A DNA stretch of 64,000 bases from Leptasterias polaris (Eukaryota > Echinodermata > Asteroidea > Forcipulatida > Asteriidae): assembly GCA_037783415.1 (NCBI GenBank), contig JAZGTN010000011.1:434001-498000 (forward strand), given 5' to 3'. This document shows positions 1 through 12,356 of the stretch, piece by piece; the stretch's first letter is position 1, and each line of letters begins with the position of its first letter. The position numbers and the translations under genes were made by a program. The notes beneath the pieces are model-generated. The model had not been told where the DNA came from. It saw only the letters and a program-made list of their open reading frames with translations, and ran no database searches.

Positions 1-481
1 AGAGCAGGGCGACATACGCAAAAATATGCAAATCAGGACCCTTTCAGAAGTTATCTATAAATAGCACTACAAACCTCAATACTTAATGAGGCTATTATGA
101 ATAACACTACGCACTAATGACGTCACTATAGCTAAACAAAAACCGGGATGTTAGACAAACATTCCACCACATTCATGCGATCACCGGATCGGCGCGAGAC
201 TGCAGTAGTAGTAGTACAGTCAGTCGGTACACATGAGTGAAAACAAAGATTGGACATGTACGCACGCGAACGTTAGTGAAATTTGACACTTTGTCTGAAA
301 ACCGGGTACTGAGCTTCTATATTTAGCATTTTGTGCAGAGTGCTATTGACAAATTTAGTTTTTGTTCTTTCAAATCTCAGATTTAAATTAGACCCTTGTT
401 TCACCTAACAATATACGCTATTAATGTTTTCTCGTTGTCATGTTATCAATGTAGGGTTCGAACTGCCTTTTGCTACAGGGC
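1..481. other. Intergenic, nothing recognised
   Basis: I see no coding exon, tRNA or clear repeat here. A short GTAGTAGTAGTA run occurs near 205. Confidence 0.5.
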
Positions 482-740
482 AATCTCGGAGGTCTAGTGG
501 TAAGACAACTACTCTAGAATGGCAAAGGTCGTGGGTTTGAATCACACCCCAGTAATATGTCTGTGGATTGTTTTCACAGGACTCAAGAAAGTACTTATTA
601 TACAGTGCTTAACACTTAACACACCTCGGTGTACGTGTTTTGGGGAAAAAAGAAGAAGACATACCCCGGTCATTGCGACACATTGCAATGTCCTCATTCG
701 GCTCCTCTGTGTCAAGAACAAATTGTTGGCCGTCTACCTG
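482..740 (+). mobile_element. tRNA-derived SINE, copy 1
   Basis: The head at about 487-548 has a box A-like GGTCTAGTGGTAAGACA and a box B-like GGTCGTGGGTTTGAATC, as in a Pol III tRNA promoter. The body (ACAGTGCTTAACAC followed by CGGTGTA) recurs in the copies at 31069 and 31300, so this is a dispersed family and not a functional tRNA. The acceptor stem cannot be paired. Confidence 0.7.
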
Positions 741-1206
741 AAATATTAATTATCATATTACATCATCTGAAGATCATGTACATTACTGACAATAGCTGAA
801 ATAAAAAAATATATAAATATACGGGTTTTTGAGGCATTGCATGGAGAGGTTATTAATGTACTGTTCTATTCAGTTTGCAGTAACACGGTGTGTATCTATT
901 ACCTGTATACATAATAAATAAAAAGACAAGTTCTCCAAGAACAAATCTACACAGCAAGTTATCACAAACTGAAAATACAATAAATATAGTATAACTTAAA
1001 AGACACACACACACTTTTCATCTGGATTATTTTCTTTTCATACCACCACTTGACCCCGATCTGACGTCACACACAGCAACTGTCTACCAATAGTCTACCA
1101 TTTCGGTAGTCAGATTGAATGTAAAGATATGGTGCGGGTCAAACTGTACGTGCGGCGCCTACATAAAGGCGCACTGTGCAAAAAGGCCATGTCCAAATTG
1201 GCCAAA
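741..1206. other. Intergenic AT-rich stretch
   Basis: No coding signal is visible. A short (AC)n run lies near 1005-1012. Confidence 0.45.
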
Positions 1207-1254
1207 CGGCTACGGCTACGGCTACGGCTACGGCTACGGCTACGGCTACGGCTG
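1207..1254. repeat. (CTACGG)n hexamer microsatellite
   Basis: About seven perfect copies of CGGCTA. The Arg-Leu open frame running through it is a by-product of the repeat. Confidence 0.9.
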
Positions 1255-1950
1255 GATCGCACTCTGACTTCCAAAATGGTGCATGAAATGATGACGTCAG
1301 GTGAATTGAGTCAATAGTACTATACTAACTGACCATAGAGATGCTTTTTGCCTGAAATACTATCGTGAACATAAACAGTATAAAATAACATATACACAAT
1401 AATACTAACGGAATGTTTGGGAACATCAGAGTAATTTAGGCGTAAATATATCTCAGGAAAACTGACCCATTTCACCGGACGACTTTACCACAATAAATCT
1501 TGGTCGCACCATTTTGGGAGTCAGTACGCCCCATGTGTCACTGTGTACAGTGAGCATTTAAGGCGATGCGCCAATAAAGATTTGCATGTACGTATGGAAA
1601 CCTTTTGCCAACGTCTGAGAGGTTGAGGGTTAGAAAGGTGAAACTTTCCGGTCACTGTGCCAGGATGGAAGAAGCAGTTTCTAAAGGTTTCTATGGCAGC
1701 ACAAACATGGAGAGAAAGCTAGAGGTCTCCCTAGAAAGAATTACAACAAACTCATAGCAGAGGGATACAGGATTAATTGCACATGACATTAAGAACTGTA
1801 TGCTAGACAGAAATGTGTGGAACACCACCTCGGAAGTCCGAACCTTCGGGCCGCCATAAGAAAGCAAGCAAAGCGACGGATACCGTACGCGTTAATCCGC
1901 TCATCATATCTTTTTTATATATCGTATCTTGGCTGAATGGGCAGACTACT

Positions 1951-2097
1951 GCATTGTGTGACGTCAGTGCAAGAGTTCTTTGGAACTTTGAGGAGGGCGC
2001 CCTCGGCTAGAAGTCAAAAGAAGACAGCTCATTATAGCCGTTGTTTCATCGTCCTTTAACCTCTAATATGGCGGCGTGATGACGTCAGAGTGCATAA
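1951..2097. mobile_element. Diverged copy of the TGACGTCA MITE family
   Basis: A TGACGTCA lies near each end (GCATTGTGTGACGTCA on the left, TGACGTCAGAGTGCATAA on the right). The internal GAGGGCGCCCTC, TTCATCGTC and ATGGCGGC blocks match, in reverse orientation, the copies at 5919 and 7415-7926. Confidence 0.6.
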
Positions 2098-3229
2098 CGG
2101 TTCATTGGTAATGGTGTCTAGTTTAGGAAAGTTATCCAGTTTTTGGTAACTCAACCAATGGTGTATCGTCGCTGTAATTGGATTCATAGCCAGTGATCCA
2201 TATTATATCAACTTGAATTCATAGACAAACATGACCAAGTTCAGATACATACTCGCTGCTCTCAGAATCATTTGACTCTTCTCAGAAGCCTGCACCATGA
2301 AGAATCTGGTTAGGTCTCGGTTCTAAAACCATCTTCAATGAATGGCATTTCCCAAAGTCAAATCATATCAGTTCCCTGTTGGGAAATAAGCAATAATTCA
2401 TTGAAAACTCACTTGAACGTCTCAATGCAATAGCAAGAGATACCCTAAGGTATTGATCTATTTGAGACGTTCTAATTTCTCGATTTCAAGAAACTCTTGA
2501 ATTTCAGAACATTCTGTCAGTAGAAGAACATTACAAAAACATCTTAGGGCAGTTGCGCTAGTTCATCAAAACAGTTCTCCGACACATTCAAGCCAATAAT
2601 TTCCACGCATAGAAAAATTCAGAATTTCTTAAGGCTGTATTTACAGACAAAAGTGCGTTCATCTTTCAAGGTCATGTCAAATCAAGTAAATCTCGTAGCA
2701 ATTAGGTTACGGATCAGCAAACAAAATATATAATAACTGAAATACGTTAACATTCAACCACTGCATACTTGAAAGGTAAGAAAACACCATGATTATTTTT
2801 TAGATCTACAAGTTCGGCACCTAATTTATTCCGAGGTCTTGTCGCTTACAATTACGCAGCAAACAGATTTAGACTTAACCACGAGAGGCTGGCAGAAGTT
2901 CTCCTGACACATCGCCCATCGAAAAGGTGACCAAGCTGAACCAAATACGAGGATATATTAATTCTACACTGAAACCCTAGGGGCTGTTTTCACAGCATCG
3001 GTCTTGTTTTTTTTCATCTAGGGTAGGCCAAGTGACAAATGTTCAATACACACATTTTTAAAGGGAACCACTTAGGTGTTTTTGCTAATTTTGGTATTAT
3101 AAGGTTTAGTACAGCATCAGTGTTTTGAGGAGTGTGCTCATTCCAACCAGGTTTACATGAATAACATCACAAAATTAAGTGATGTTATGAATATTCGCAT
3201 GGTGTGGATAAATAGGATGTAAAGACTAA
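2098..3229. other. Intergenic, nothing recognised
   Basis: I inspected both strands for exon-like open segments with splice sites and found none convincing. Confidence 0.45.
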
Positions 3230-3231
3230 TA

Positions 3232-3393
3232 CAGTAACCCCTTGTTATAAAGAACGCTGATATAAAGAGGTTCCGCTTATAAAGAGTACAATACGTTCTG
3301 AAGTCCCGAATCTCATTTCTACTTTGTGTTTCTTTTATAAAGAAGTACTGAGGCCAGTCCCAGGATCTTGTTTATAACAAGAGTCAGCGGCTG
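3232..3393. mobile_element. Short pogo/mariner-like MITE
   Basis: The ends begin CAGTAACCCCTTGTTATAAA on the left and, reverse-complemented, CAGCCGCTGACTCTTGTTAT on the right. The element is flanked by TA dinucleotides (3230-3231 and 3394-3395), the target duplication expected for Tc1/mariner/pogo elements. It is too short to encode a transposase. Confidence 0.5.
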
Positions 3394-3429
3394 TATTCTA
3401 GTAAAATTGTGGGCATATTAACCATATGT

Positions 3430-3577
3430 AAATCTCTTTGCGGGGAGTGTTGGCCCCGACGTTTCGATTAGTTCCCTCATTGTCTTCATTCTGAAGATGA
3501 GCAGAGTATTATACTGTCTGAAACGTCGAGACCATATCGACTCTTCTCTGAGCTAACACTCCTCCCAAAAGAGATTT
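3430..3577. mobile_element. Foldback repeat with GACGTTTCGA arms, copy 1
   Basis: The left arm AAATCTCTTT..GGAGTGTTGGC..GACGTTTCGA pairs with the right arm TGAAACGTCGAG..GCTAACACTCC..AAAGAGATTT. The right half recurs at 37278-37367, which shows it is a dispersed repeat. Confidence 0.65.
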
Positions 3578-4086
3578 ATACAAATTTTATTAGTAATAGT
3601 CATGGCCTTTCAAAAATCACATTAGTCTAAAGTACATGCTATAATTAAAAAAATTATAACTATAATTGTGACGTTTTAAGTGAGATACTTTATGATTAAT
3701 CATTTTTTTATGTAACAAATACTTTCAATATAGCCTATTTTCTATACTTTATTGGATATGCACTGAATGAATGCAAACCTTGCACATGTTGTTTCAATGA
3801 TTTATTTCCTTTCAGTCAAGTGGATTGAGAAGGCCGAGATTCTTCCGAAACGACAGATATTTTACCTCCACTTTAAATTATGCGATAAAAAAGCAACATG
3901 CCGAGAGATAAAATGTTTAAGTGACAGATGGATAATGTTATGTGACCATATAGCAATAGGACCGGGACAATTTTGTAATGTGCTTCATTAATCATGCAGT
4001 ATGCCTGTCTGGCCATCTGATGCACACACGAAGTCATTTCTTACTATTGTTATGAAAACATGTACGTCACTTAAAGGTATGATATT

Positions 4087-4450
4087 GTAAAAAAGAAATT
4101 GCTGCCAGTGTTCATGTGTTCAACCATATGACATGTGAAACCAGTGAAAATTTGGGCTTAAAATCCGTTGTGTGAGTCGGGAGAAAATAGCGGAAACCAC
4201 GCACAATTTCCAACATGTGAACACTTTGTCCTTAACTGTGGTTGTAACAACCAAAATCAGCGGTTGCGTGGTTTTTTTTGCAAGGTTTTTCAGATACAGT
4301 TTTCTCGAATATGACTAAATTTCAGAGGGAAATATTTCAAAGAAAATGGTTCTGGTATGAAAATATAGTCGATTTCAGATTTCAGATTTCAGACTAAATT
4401 TCAAGATTTCAGACTAAACTTAACGTTGTTTTTTTATCCTTAACAATCGT
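4087..4450. repeat. Partial interspersed repeat
   Basis: The segment shares phrases such as CAGTGTTCATGT, GTGAAAATTTGGGCT and GAGAAAATAG with the better preserved copy at 38735-39090. A small TTCAGAT tandem run follows at about 4375-4418. Confidence 0.45.
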
Positions 4451-5918
4451 ATTGTATAATACCTTTAATTGGTTGATCGCAATATTCCTTGTGATCATCT
4501 AATGAGGTATTGTGAGAGAGAAAAACAACTTTCATATAAAGATTCACAGAATCAAGCTTTTAAAATTCTTCATCGTAGGATCTAGTTAACTTTTAAAAAT
4601 AGAAATTGCCACAAATCCTTAAGAGTGAGGGAAAACTGACAGAACTGCTTGATAAAAACAAAACAATTATTTATTTATTTATATATTTACTCAGGTTTTT
4701 TTAAAAGGTTTTTTATTATTTTGTATTCATTTATTTATTGAATTATAATTATTTGTATCATATTATTGCTTATTTTATTTTCTTCTTTTTCGGGGGGGGG
4801 GTGTGCACATTTTTCTGAGTTGAGCAGGTTTGTGAAATTGGACCACGCTCTTGCCTAAAAGTATCAGGACATTTTCAAAAACATCTATAGCTAAGTAACA
4901 CATGTTCATTAAGGTTGAATAAAATTACACCGTAATTAAACAGAAGAGTGTCACTACACTTGCCCTGACAGAATATCTTATGACAAAGTGTATCCGAACA
5001 TATGTATCTTGACTTGAGCTCCTATGAGAGGTAAAGTTAAAACGGAAAAACAGCGCCCTCTAACGATCACTAGCATATCATAACGACCAGCTATTTCTGG
5101 TTCTCAAATAAAAATTATTGATGTCTACCTGGAGAGCGAGCTTGCCGGGAGATGCGACGTAATCGGTTTGGCAAATATGCGTAGCAAAGTGCAAGTGGTA
5201 AAGTACACAACGATGGCTGTGTACACAATGTTGTCAGACGCTGGGGCTGATCAAGAATTATTGCTCTTAATTAACATTTGCTAATAAGTCAAGCTACCAG
5301 AGGTTGCTTTGTGGACCCTGCCCTGTGATCCGCTCATTCGTTTCAATCATGTACAGTGGAAAGACAGTGTGTGGTTTTATTGGCGGGCTTTCCAAAAATC
5401 AATTGAAGATTTTCATTTTTAATGAATGCTTGCAAAAAAGAAGAAGAATGGTTCCGTCTGAAATGATGGTGTGTCTTTAACAATTGTATTTCAAAAAAAT
5501 ACCAAAAGAAATTAAGCAAAAACAAAAAAAAAAATCCAAAAATAAACAACAAATACACTGTAGTATGTGCATACACATTATTCAATACAAAACTTTCACT
5601 GGTGCGCTTTCAAAGTGTGGACAACATTGTTAAGATTGAACATAAACGTGTACAGATTTACACATAACTTACAAAAGACGGTCACAGTGGAAAACTTTCC
5701 GGTAAATATTTTTGCCCGAAATGCTGTAGTTTTTGAGATACGTAACAAGTTAGTATTTTTGATCTCGGAGAGTGCGAAATCTATATTTGGAAAACAGTGA
5801 TGTTTTTCCCCCAACTATTTTCTCGAGACTCCCATGACCGATTGAGCTTAAACTTTCGCGGGTTGGTTATTTCATGTATATGTTGGGTCACACAAAGTGT
5901 TGACACTGTTATTTGACA
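4451..5918. other. Intergenic; partial repeat at its right end
   Basis: No gene is seen. About 5800-5918 (GACCGATTGAGCTTAAACTTTC..) resembles one end of the repeat family at 49484-49840 and 45840-45975, and the MITE at 5919 abuts it. Confidence 0.4.
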
Positions 5919-6093
5919 ATAGACATTATGCATTGACGTCACCAAGCCGCCATCTTAGAGGTAAACTGATGATGAAACAATGGAAACGCGCTGATTTGTA
6001 CGCGCGGCGCACAGGACTGACCAATGAACATCTTCCTTTTGACCTCTAGGTGAGGGCGCCCTACACAAATGACGTCATATGCATAAGGTCTAT
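5919..6093. mobile_element. TGACGTCA-family MITE, single copy
   Basis: The terminal inverted repeats are ATAGACATTATGCATTGACG at the left and TGACGTCATATGCATAAGG.. at the right. The interior is nearly identical to each unit of the tandem array at 7415-7926. There is no coding capacity. Confidence 0.75.
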
Positions 6094-7414
6094 AACCACT
6101 GTTAGTGGTATGCTTTTATATGTTTGTTGACAACTGAGAATTTAAAATATAAAAATGTTTCCTCCCTGAAAGATATGTCGTTGCAACTTCCCTTTACCGC
6201 GATAAAAACCAAGCTATCACATTTTGAACTGTAGATATCATGGATGCTCCTCAGAAAATTTGGAAAAGAAATGTATACTATAATCCAAATCGTAGCTGAC
6301 ATGTCTAGTGCACAACACTCAATACATGACAGCAGAATCATCAGTATGGGTTCGATTCCTGGTCATGACGTTAATTTATACCCTTGAGCGAGGCACTTAA
6401 CCAACTGCTTATCTTGTATAAGGTGTATAAATGGGAGTCTGAGAGGGCCGACACAGCATTGTGTTAGATTATCAGCAGCTTGGGGGGTTGTATGCTCCCC
6501 AGGGAGTTGAGAAAGTTTGAGGAATGGTCCAAGTATGCCTGATAATTAAACAGGGATGTTGTAAAGTGCCTTCATCTAGCTATCCAAGTACTATCAAAAG
6601 AGTGTGATGTACGTTTAAAATAAAACCTTGGGACAGAACGTCAGGGTTAATAGCAATGGTCGTGTTATTTTAGAGACTTGCAGTAATTTCTCATGAGGAA
6701 TGTAAGGTAATGCATTGCCCCAATTTTCTTACCCTCGCAAAATTACAGCTAAATCAACCTTTCAAATACCTGAATGGTCTCTGCTCTGCAATGGCGAGAG
6801 AGTTGGCTTCCTTGTGATATCTTGAAGGCCTCCACATTGGTCGTCGTTAGGCAGGCACGCTCAGCGCTCAATGCTATCTAAGAGATGGGGGAGATAAGAG
6901 CATTGCCATTCAAAAACCATGCGGTATACGACCCCCGGCACTCAAATACAGATCTTTAAAAATGTCTCCGAGTGTTTATTTGTTTTTCCGACCTTCTCCG
7001 GTTTGTATCGAATGAAATATTTTCCCCGTCAATAAGATTTGAGGTGGGGGGGGGGGGGATTGGTTTTGGGTAGGTACCCTAGAAGAGACTGGAAGATCAG
7101 ATCTCGACTCGAGCAAAATTCATTAAATCAAAGCTAATCATTTCTGAGACTGGGTGGGATTTATGGGACGCCCTTAAGCAAAGTTTGGAGTCGCTAAGAT
7201 GTGGTGGGTTGACCCATTTAAAGGGCACACACGCCGTGTAAAATTACCCGTGCAAAATTATTCTTTTATGGATGAATATTAATGGTGCTTCACACCATGA
7301 GATGCCATCCAACAGACATGTCACTTGTTCCCCTTTTTGAGGGGTTGAAGTTGTTGAAGTTGCTCATGGTTGCTGAAGCTTGCTCATCTTTATGCCCCAA
7401 CATAACGAGGAGGA
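6094..7414. other. Intergenic with a SINE tail
   Basis: At about 6347-6440 a box B-like GGTTCGATTCC is followed by CCTTGAGCGAGGCACTTAAC, a core sequence found in many tRNA-derived SINEs. A G11 run lies near 7048. I see nothing else. Confidence 0.5.
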
Positions 7415-7926
7415 ATAGACCTTATGCATTGACGTCACCAAGCCGCCATCTTAGAGGTAAACTGATGATGAAACAATGGAAACGCGCTGATTTGTACGCG
7501 CGGCGCACAGGACTGGCCAATGAACATCTTCCTTTTGACCTCTAGGTGAGGGCGCCCTACTCAAATGACGTCATATGCATAAAATAGACCTTATGCATTG
7601 ACGTCACCAAGCCGCCATCTTAGAGGTAAACTGATGATGAAACAATGGAAACGCGCTGATTTGTACGCGCGGCGCACAGGACTGACCAATGAACATCTTC
7701 CTTTTGACCTCTAGGTGAGGGCGCCCTACTCAAATGACGTCATATGCATAAAATAGACCTTATGCATTGACGTCACCATGCCGCCATCTTAGAGGTAAAC
7801 TGATGATGAAACAATGGAAACGCGCTGATTTGTACGCGCGGCGCACAGGACTGGCCAATGAACATCTTCCTTTTGACCTCTAGGTGAGGGCGCCCTACTC
7901 AAATGACGTCATATGCATAAGGTCTA
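7415..7926. mobile_element. Tandem array of three TGACGTCA-family MITEs
   Basis: Three head-to-tail units start at 7415, 7584 and 7753 (period 169 bp). Each starts ATAGACCTTATGCATTGACG and ends TGACGTCATATGCATAA. The units differ at only a few positions, and the last ends with the complete AGGTCTAT terminus. Tandem MITE arrays usually arise by unequal exchange or by repair after insertion. Confidence 0.85.
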
Positions 7927-8044
7927 TATAGACTAAAAGAAAAACACGAAAACAATGCCCTGGAAATAATCTGCACATATTGAAAACAACAATGACAATT
8001 ATAATAGATGTTAATAGAATATGATTTTGTTTTTACCCTTACAC

Positions 8045-8195
8045 CGTTGTGTTTTAAGCACTTTATTTATACTCGGTACTTTCCCCGAGTTCTGTGGATC
8101 ACTCGGGTGGGACCCGAACCCACGACCTTTGTATTGCTATAGAGTATAGAGCAGATGCAGGTGGTCTTAGAACACCAAGCTAGCCCGGTGGCTAT
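8045..8195 (-). mobile_element. tRNA-derived SINE, second family
   Basis: On the minus strand the segment reads a tRNA-like head ending in a box B-like GGTCGTGGGTTCGGGTCCC. It is followed by a short body (AACTCGGGGAAAGTACCG). It differs from the SINE copies at 482 and 31069. Confidence 0.65.
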
Positions 8196-8598
8196 AGAGG
8201 GATGACAATAAAGACAATACTATATACTGATGAATCGAGAATCATATGAGATTTAGAAAACATTGCTTTATAGCAACTAGTTCAAACGAATTGGAACAAT
8301 GGTTATATATACACCACTAGCCCTATCGGGCCGCTTTAAAACAACCACAACCTTCCTGGCTTAAAACTGTGCGATTGTTGCTGGTTTTATGAAAAAGTAC
8401 AACCGGAAAAAATGTTACAGAACAAATATTTGACTTCATTTTATACTTCTTTACACTGAAACTACGGAGCTATATCACCCTGCTACACCACTCAATCGAC
8501 TCGTTGAATAATTTCAACTTGAAAAGCGGTTTACCTCACACCTCTCTTCAAGGTTGATTCCAATTAGTGCTAGTTCACAACTATTTCACTTCTGGGTT

Positions 8599-8620
8599 CC
8601 CCCCCCCCCCCCCCCCCCCC
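8599..8620. repeat. Poly-C tract (22 bp)
   Basis: An uninterrupted C run, visible directly. Confidence 0.95.
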
Positions 8621-8920
8621 GAGTGCCTTTGAACTAGATTGATGGCCCTCAGCGAGATTGGATTAGACTGGGTTCAACGTGTGATTGTACAACACATCCT
8701 CACCACAAGCTCTGCCGTCAGGGACCTGATGGGGATCCCCTTTTTCAGAATCAGCAGAACCCCTCTTAATCCAGCTTTGGTTTCATCGGTCAAACAGACC
8801 AGAAAATTATCAAATACAAAATACTTTGTAATGGTGAACGCATCACAGTACACAAAGTTGAGACCTAAAAACCGAGACTGAAGCTGAGATCTTGACCCAA
8901 TTTTATAAAACTGCTTATAA

Positions 8921-10335
8921 TATAGGTTTTCCCGGCCAATTTCAACAAAAATCCATTCATTTTAACTCCTGGCTCATTCAATTTCGTTTGAAAACGAATG
9001 CTCCGTTGAAGCTGCATTCAACAGTTTAAAGGAGTCATTCAATTTCACCAGTTTAGCATTCACTGGTCAAATAAGATCATTCAATTTCATCAGACCGCAA
9101 GACTCATTCAATTTCGTAAAAGCCAGCGGCAAGAGGTGGTCAACCATTCAATTTCATTAATGGGCAATCTTTTTCAAAATTTGTGCATTCAAATTCAAAT
9201 TCTATACTATATGCCTTCTGATTCGTAGCTGCCTGTAATAAAGGCAAATGTTTTTAGGGAAAACTCATTTCTACACTAGTTTCACGTTATCTCCAAATAT
9301 AGGCATAAGCGATTTTGAATGAAAAGGTGGCTGCCCGTGGTCGGTACAGAGTAGTGAATAATGTTAACAGGGAGACACTGATTGAAGCATTCGAGAATAA
9401 CCAGGCATGACTAGGCCCACCTACAACTACCATGATAACTCTTGGCATAATCATAACCAAACTTACATGCCGAGATGTCTGGCACGTCAGATCATTGAAG
9501 GTTAAAGAAACCAACTTCAGATAAAAATAAACGAATAGAAGAAATGTATATCAAACACACGAAGAAAAGGACTTGTGAACAAAATCCACAAGAAAACAAA
9601 AAGATTAATTTATCTTTAGATTTTATAACGACCCCTTATCATTTTAAGCTTTTGTTTCCTTTAAAACATTTGTTAAGTTCAAATTTGACATGGTCCGGGC
9701 ATTAGCAGAAAACAAAGACAAGAACATAAATACCAGGGCAAAAAATATCAAGACTTTCGCAAAAGAGTTAGTTTTCATTTTAAAGTTATTGGGTGCAGGT
9801 TTTAACTTCGAAGTGTATAACAAAGCAAAAGGAACAGCGGACTGTTTCAATAACGAAAAACAAACGATACAATAAAACAAGTAAAATACATGGAAACACC
9901 TCTTACAAAGGACATCTTATGTGCCAGAAAGGGGCTATAATTTCCAGCTTACTCGTAAAGCCATAACTCATGTTTAATTTGAATGCAAAGAAGTTGAAAT
10001 TCGTTGCCCATAAACGAAAAAGAAAACGCAAACTAGCAACAAAACCATGTTCGCTTCAATGAGTCTTAATTTGAATGCATCAACTGTGAATACGTAGTAG
10101 AAATTTAACTTAAGAATGGTCAAAGTGTAGTCTTGAATGCCTATAAACGAAATAGAATGACCGAAGCGAATCTGAACGAGAAAAACGAAATCATGTGTGC
10201 ACAAAAACGAAATTGAATGCATTTAGAGCTAAAAAGAAACCCTAGTTTGAGAGGATTAGGGGAAAATGCGTGAATTTGAATGCATGTTAATGAAATTGAA
10301 TGAATTTTTGCTGAAATTGGCCGGGAAAACCTATA
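8921..10335. mobile_element. 1.4-kb TIR element with mirrored subterminal iterons
   Basis: The left end TATAGGTTTTCCCGGCC.. and the reverse complement of the right end share about 40 nearly identical bases. About seven copies of CATTCAATTTCGT-like iterons occupy 8950-9200. A comparable number of mirror-image ACGAAATTGAATG copies occupy 9975-10310. The centre (9250-9960) holds only short minus-strand frames of 75 and 78 codons; I recognise no transposase. The element is probably non-autonomous. The target duplication is unclear because the flanks are TATA-rich. Confidence 0.75.
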
Positions 10336-10550
10336 TATAGATAAACAAAAATGCCCCTTTTTATGCTCAGCAATAATAAGCAGGATACCAGTCACGGGTG
10401 TTACATGCACATTTTTTCGTTGGTAATGTTATCCTTGCAAGTATGTTTTTGCTGTGTTTAGCTGCATTTTGAGAGTCAAGAATGGCTTTAGTTCAATGCA
10501 AGCAAAAAAGTAAAAAATTGACGACCCGGTAGCCAGACTAGACTGAGACG

Positions 10551-10710
10551 TGGGGCCTTTCTCAAACCTCGGCTTGGGCTTCGGCTCCGGCTCCGGCTCC
10601 AGGCTCCGTCTGATGTTCGAACCAGTCCACCGCATGCAAATACACGCGGCACCAAACATCTATAACGGAGCCCGAGCCGGAGCCCAAGCCGAGGTTTGAG
10701 AAAGGCCCCA
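10551..10710. mobile_element. Foldback element with GGCTCC-rich arms
   Basis: 30-bp perfect arms start TGGGGCCTTTCTCAAACCTC, with an imperfect GGCTCCGGCTCC extension. They surround a loop of about 65 bp. The Arg/Pro-rich frames here are by-products of the repeat. Confidence 0.75.
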
Positions 10711-10962
10711 GGAGGGCCCAATTCCGTAAAGCACAAATACCACACACACAGATATCGCCGAGCAGAAGCAGGTTACCAGCCAAAACACCATATTATGCTG
10801 TGTGACTAGTTCTTTGCTAATTTTACCATAGCACTAGCAGAATTTTCTGCTATGAACTGCTCTATTAATAAATTGGGCCCTGACGGTCTCGAGACTGATG
10901 ACACTCGTGCTTAAACCTCAACCTATTTAATTTAATATACATTATTTTCTGAAAATATGTCT

Positions 10963-11056
10963 AATAATCCCTCGCTGGATGCTGGATTTACCACACTCAG
11001 AGTGAAGTCCTCCTCGTCTGATGTCTCTATCGTATTGTATCGACTGTATCGGTTCC
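10963..11056 (-). pseudogene. 94-bp partial copy of hydrolase exon 22
   Basis: The segment aligns without gaps to 16569-16662 inside exon 22, with roughly seven differences by eye. On the minus strand it keeps the frame of the conserved EEDFTLSVVNPASSEG block. Similarity ends at GGAACCGATAC on one side and GAGGGATTATT on the other. Read through, the frame stops soon after. An AAGACAG just upstream could act as a splice acceptor. It could be a partial duplication, a fragment carried by a transposon, or an alternative last exon. Confidence 0.75.
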
Positions 11057-11059
11057 CTG

Positions 11060-12312
11060 TCTTTAGTTGGAAAAGTAATAGACGTTACAATTTGGCCGTT
11101 GTACTCCACTCTTTTTGGGGGGGGGGGGGAGAAAGTATAAGAAAAAGTAAAACTAATTCTAGTTCCGAGTAAAACTGGAAAAGCCGGTATACAAATTTAA
11201 AGACAGCTTTTCCAGGAGGGAATGCTATCCATTCATCTGAAACGTTTTCATCAGACTACATTTGGACTATGAATGTGTTACTATGGATTTAAAACATTTA
11301 AAAATCAATCCATCGGGCTATTATCCTGTGGGATTACTGGATAAAAATGGTAAGTGAATCGAGCATACATGTACGACAGAGTTACATGTAGAAACAACGT
11401 TTGGCGATGAGCAAGCTGAAACTCTATACTGTCATCCCTTTATAAAGTACATGTCTTATGTCATGCCATCAGTTAATGTGAATGACAAACATTACTCTTA
11501 TGACAACGCTAAACAGTCATGCTTCCAATGTGACAACCACTGACTAAGTTACCATGGTACCGATGGGCCCAACGATGCTTTGTAGCCATAGCAACCCCCA
11601 TCAATTACTTATGTTACTATAGGCAAATACTAACCTATACAAATCTGTTAAATATACGGACTCTGGAAGTGGCGCACAGCCCATTCCCACTGTTGATATG
11701 TTGCCATGGAGTCTGTTATGTGTGCAGCAAGGCCAGACATAAAACAGAACAATTATTATTTCAATCTCGTTGATTATTCAATTTACATGTCAATATCGTC
11801 CAAGTGGCTGGTTGTGTTTTGACAACACAATTATTATGGGGGAAAAAGGTTTTTTAATTTTATATTGGTTCTTTTTTTTAGGTAAATTATTATTCAACTA
11901 GTTTGTATGATGCACCCTTCAAGATCTCAGAACAATTTTGTTTCCCTTTTTCACACACAAACATAAAATCAAAAGGCTAATCCAATGCAGATTATCATGT
12001 AGCAATGAGCGTCTGCCATTACTTGGAGGTAAATATGCCCAGCGGTCACTGAAAAAAAAACATCACACAGGTATTTCCAACCAATGTGAGATGTGCCCAA
12101 TCCTGGCCAAACATGTTGAAGAGTAGATGAAGGACTCGATTTCTAGAAGACCAATGATGTTGACGCAACTATTACAAAAAAGCCTGCAGAAATGAAGTGT
12201 GACGGAGAACGCAAAGGACAATTGAAATCAACAGTGATGCAAGCAAAATCATAACATCGTAATCCCAAATAATTCAAGCATGTTTTGGAAGTGAGGCGGC
12301 CATAATGACATA
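11060..12312. other. Intergenic, nothing recognised
   Basis: Apart from a G-run at about 11117-11128 and short AT-rich stretches I see no feature. Confidence 0.4.
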
Positions 12313-12356
12313 CCCCACCCCCCCCCCCCCCCCCACCCCCCCCCCCCCCCCACCCC
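12313..12356. repeat. Long interrupted poly-C tract
   Basis: About 44 bp of C with two A interruptions. The Gly-rich minus-strand frame over it is an artefact. Confidence 0.9.

Noticed and set aside
487..548. Functional tRNA gene (also 31069 and 31300)
   Set aside because: Box A and B are present but the acceptor stem does not pair and the same body follows each copy; these are SINE heads.
3480..3545. Hammerhead ribozyme (CTGAAGA..GAAAC)
   Set aside because: The core words are there, but stem II has bulges and I could not find a paired stem III with a GUH cleavage site; the foldback arms explain the sequence.
9644..9778. Short secreted peptide starting MKTNSFAKVLIFFALVF
   Set aside because: It looks like a signal peptide, but it lies inside a TIR element, has no recognisable mature part and overlaps an open frame on the other strand.
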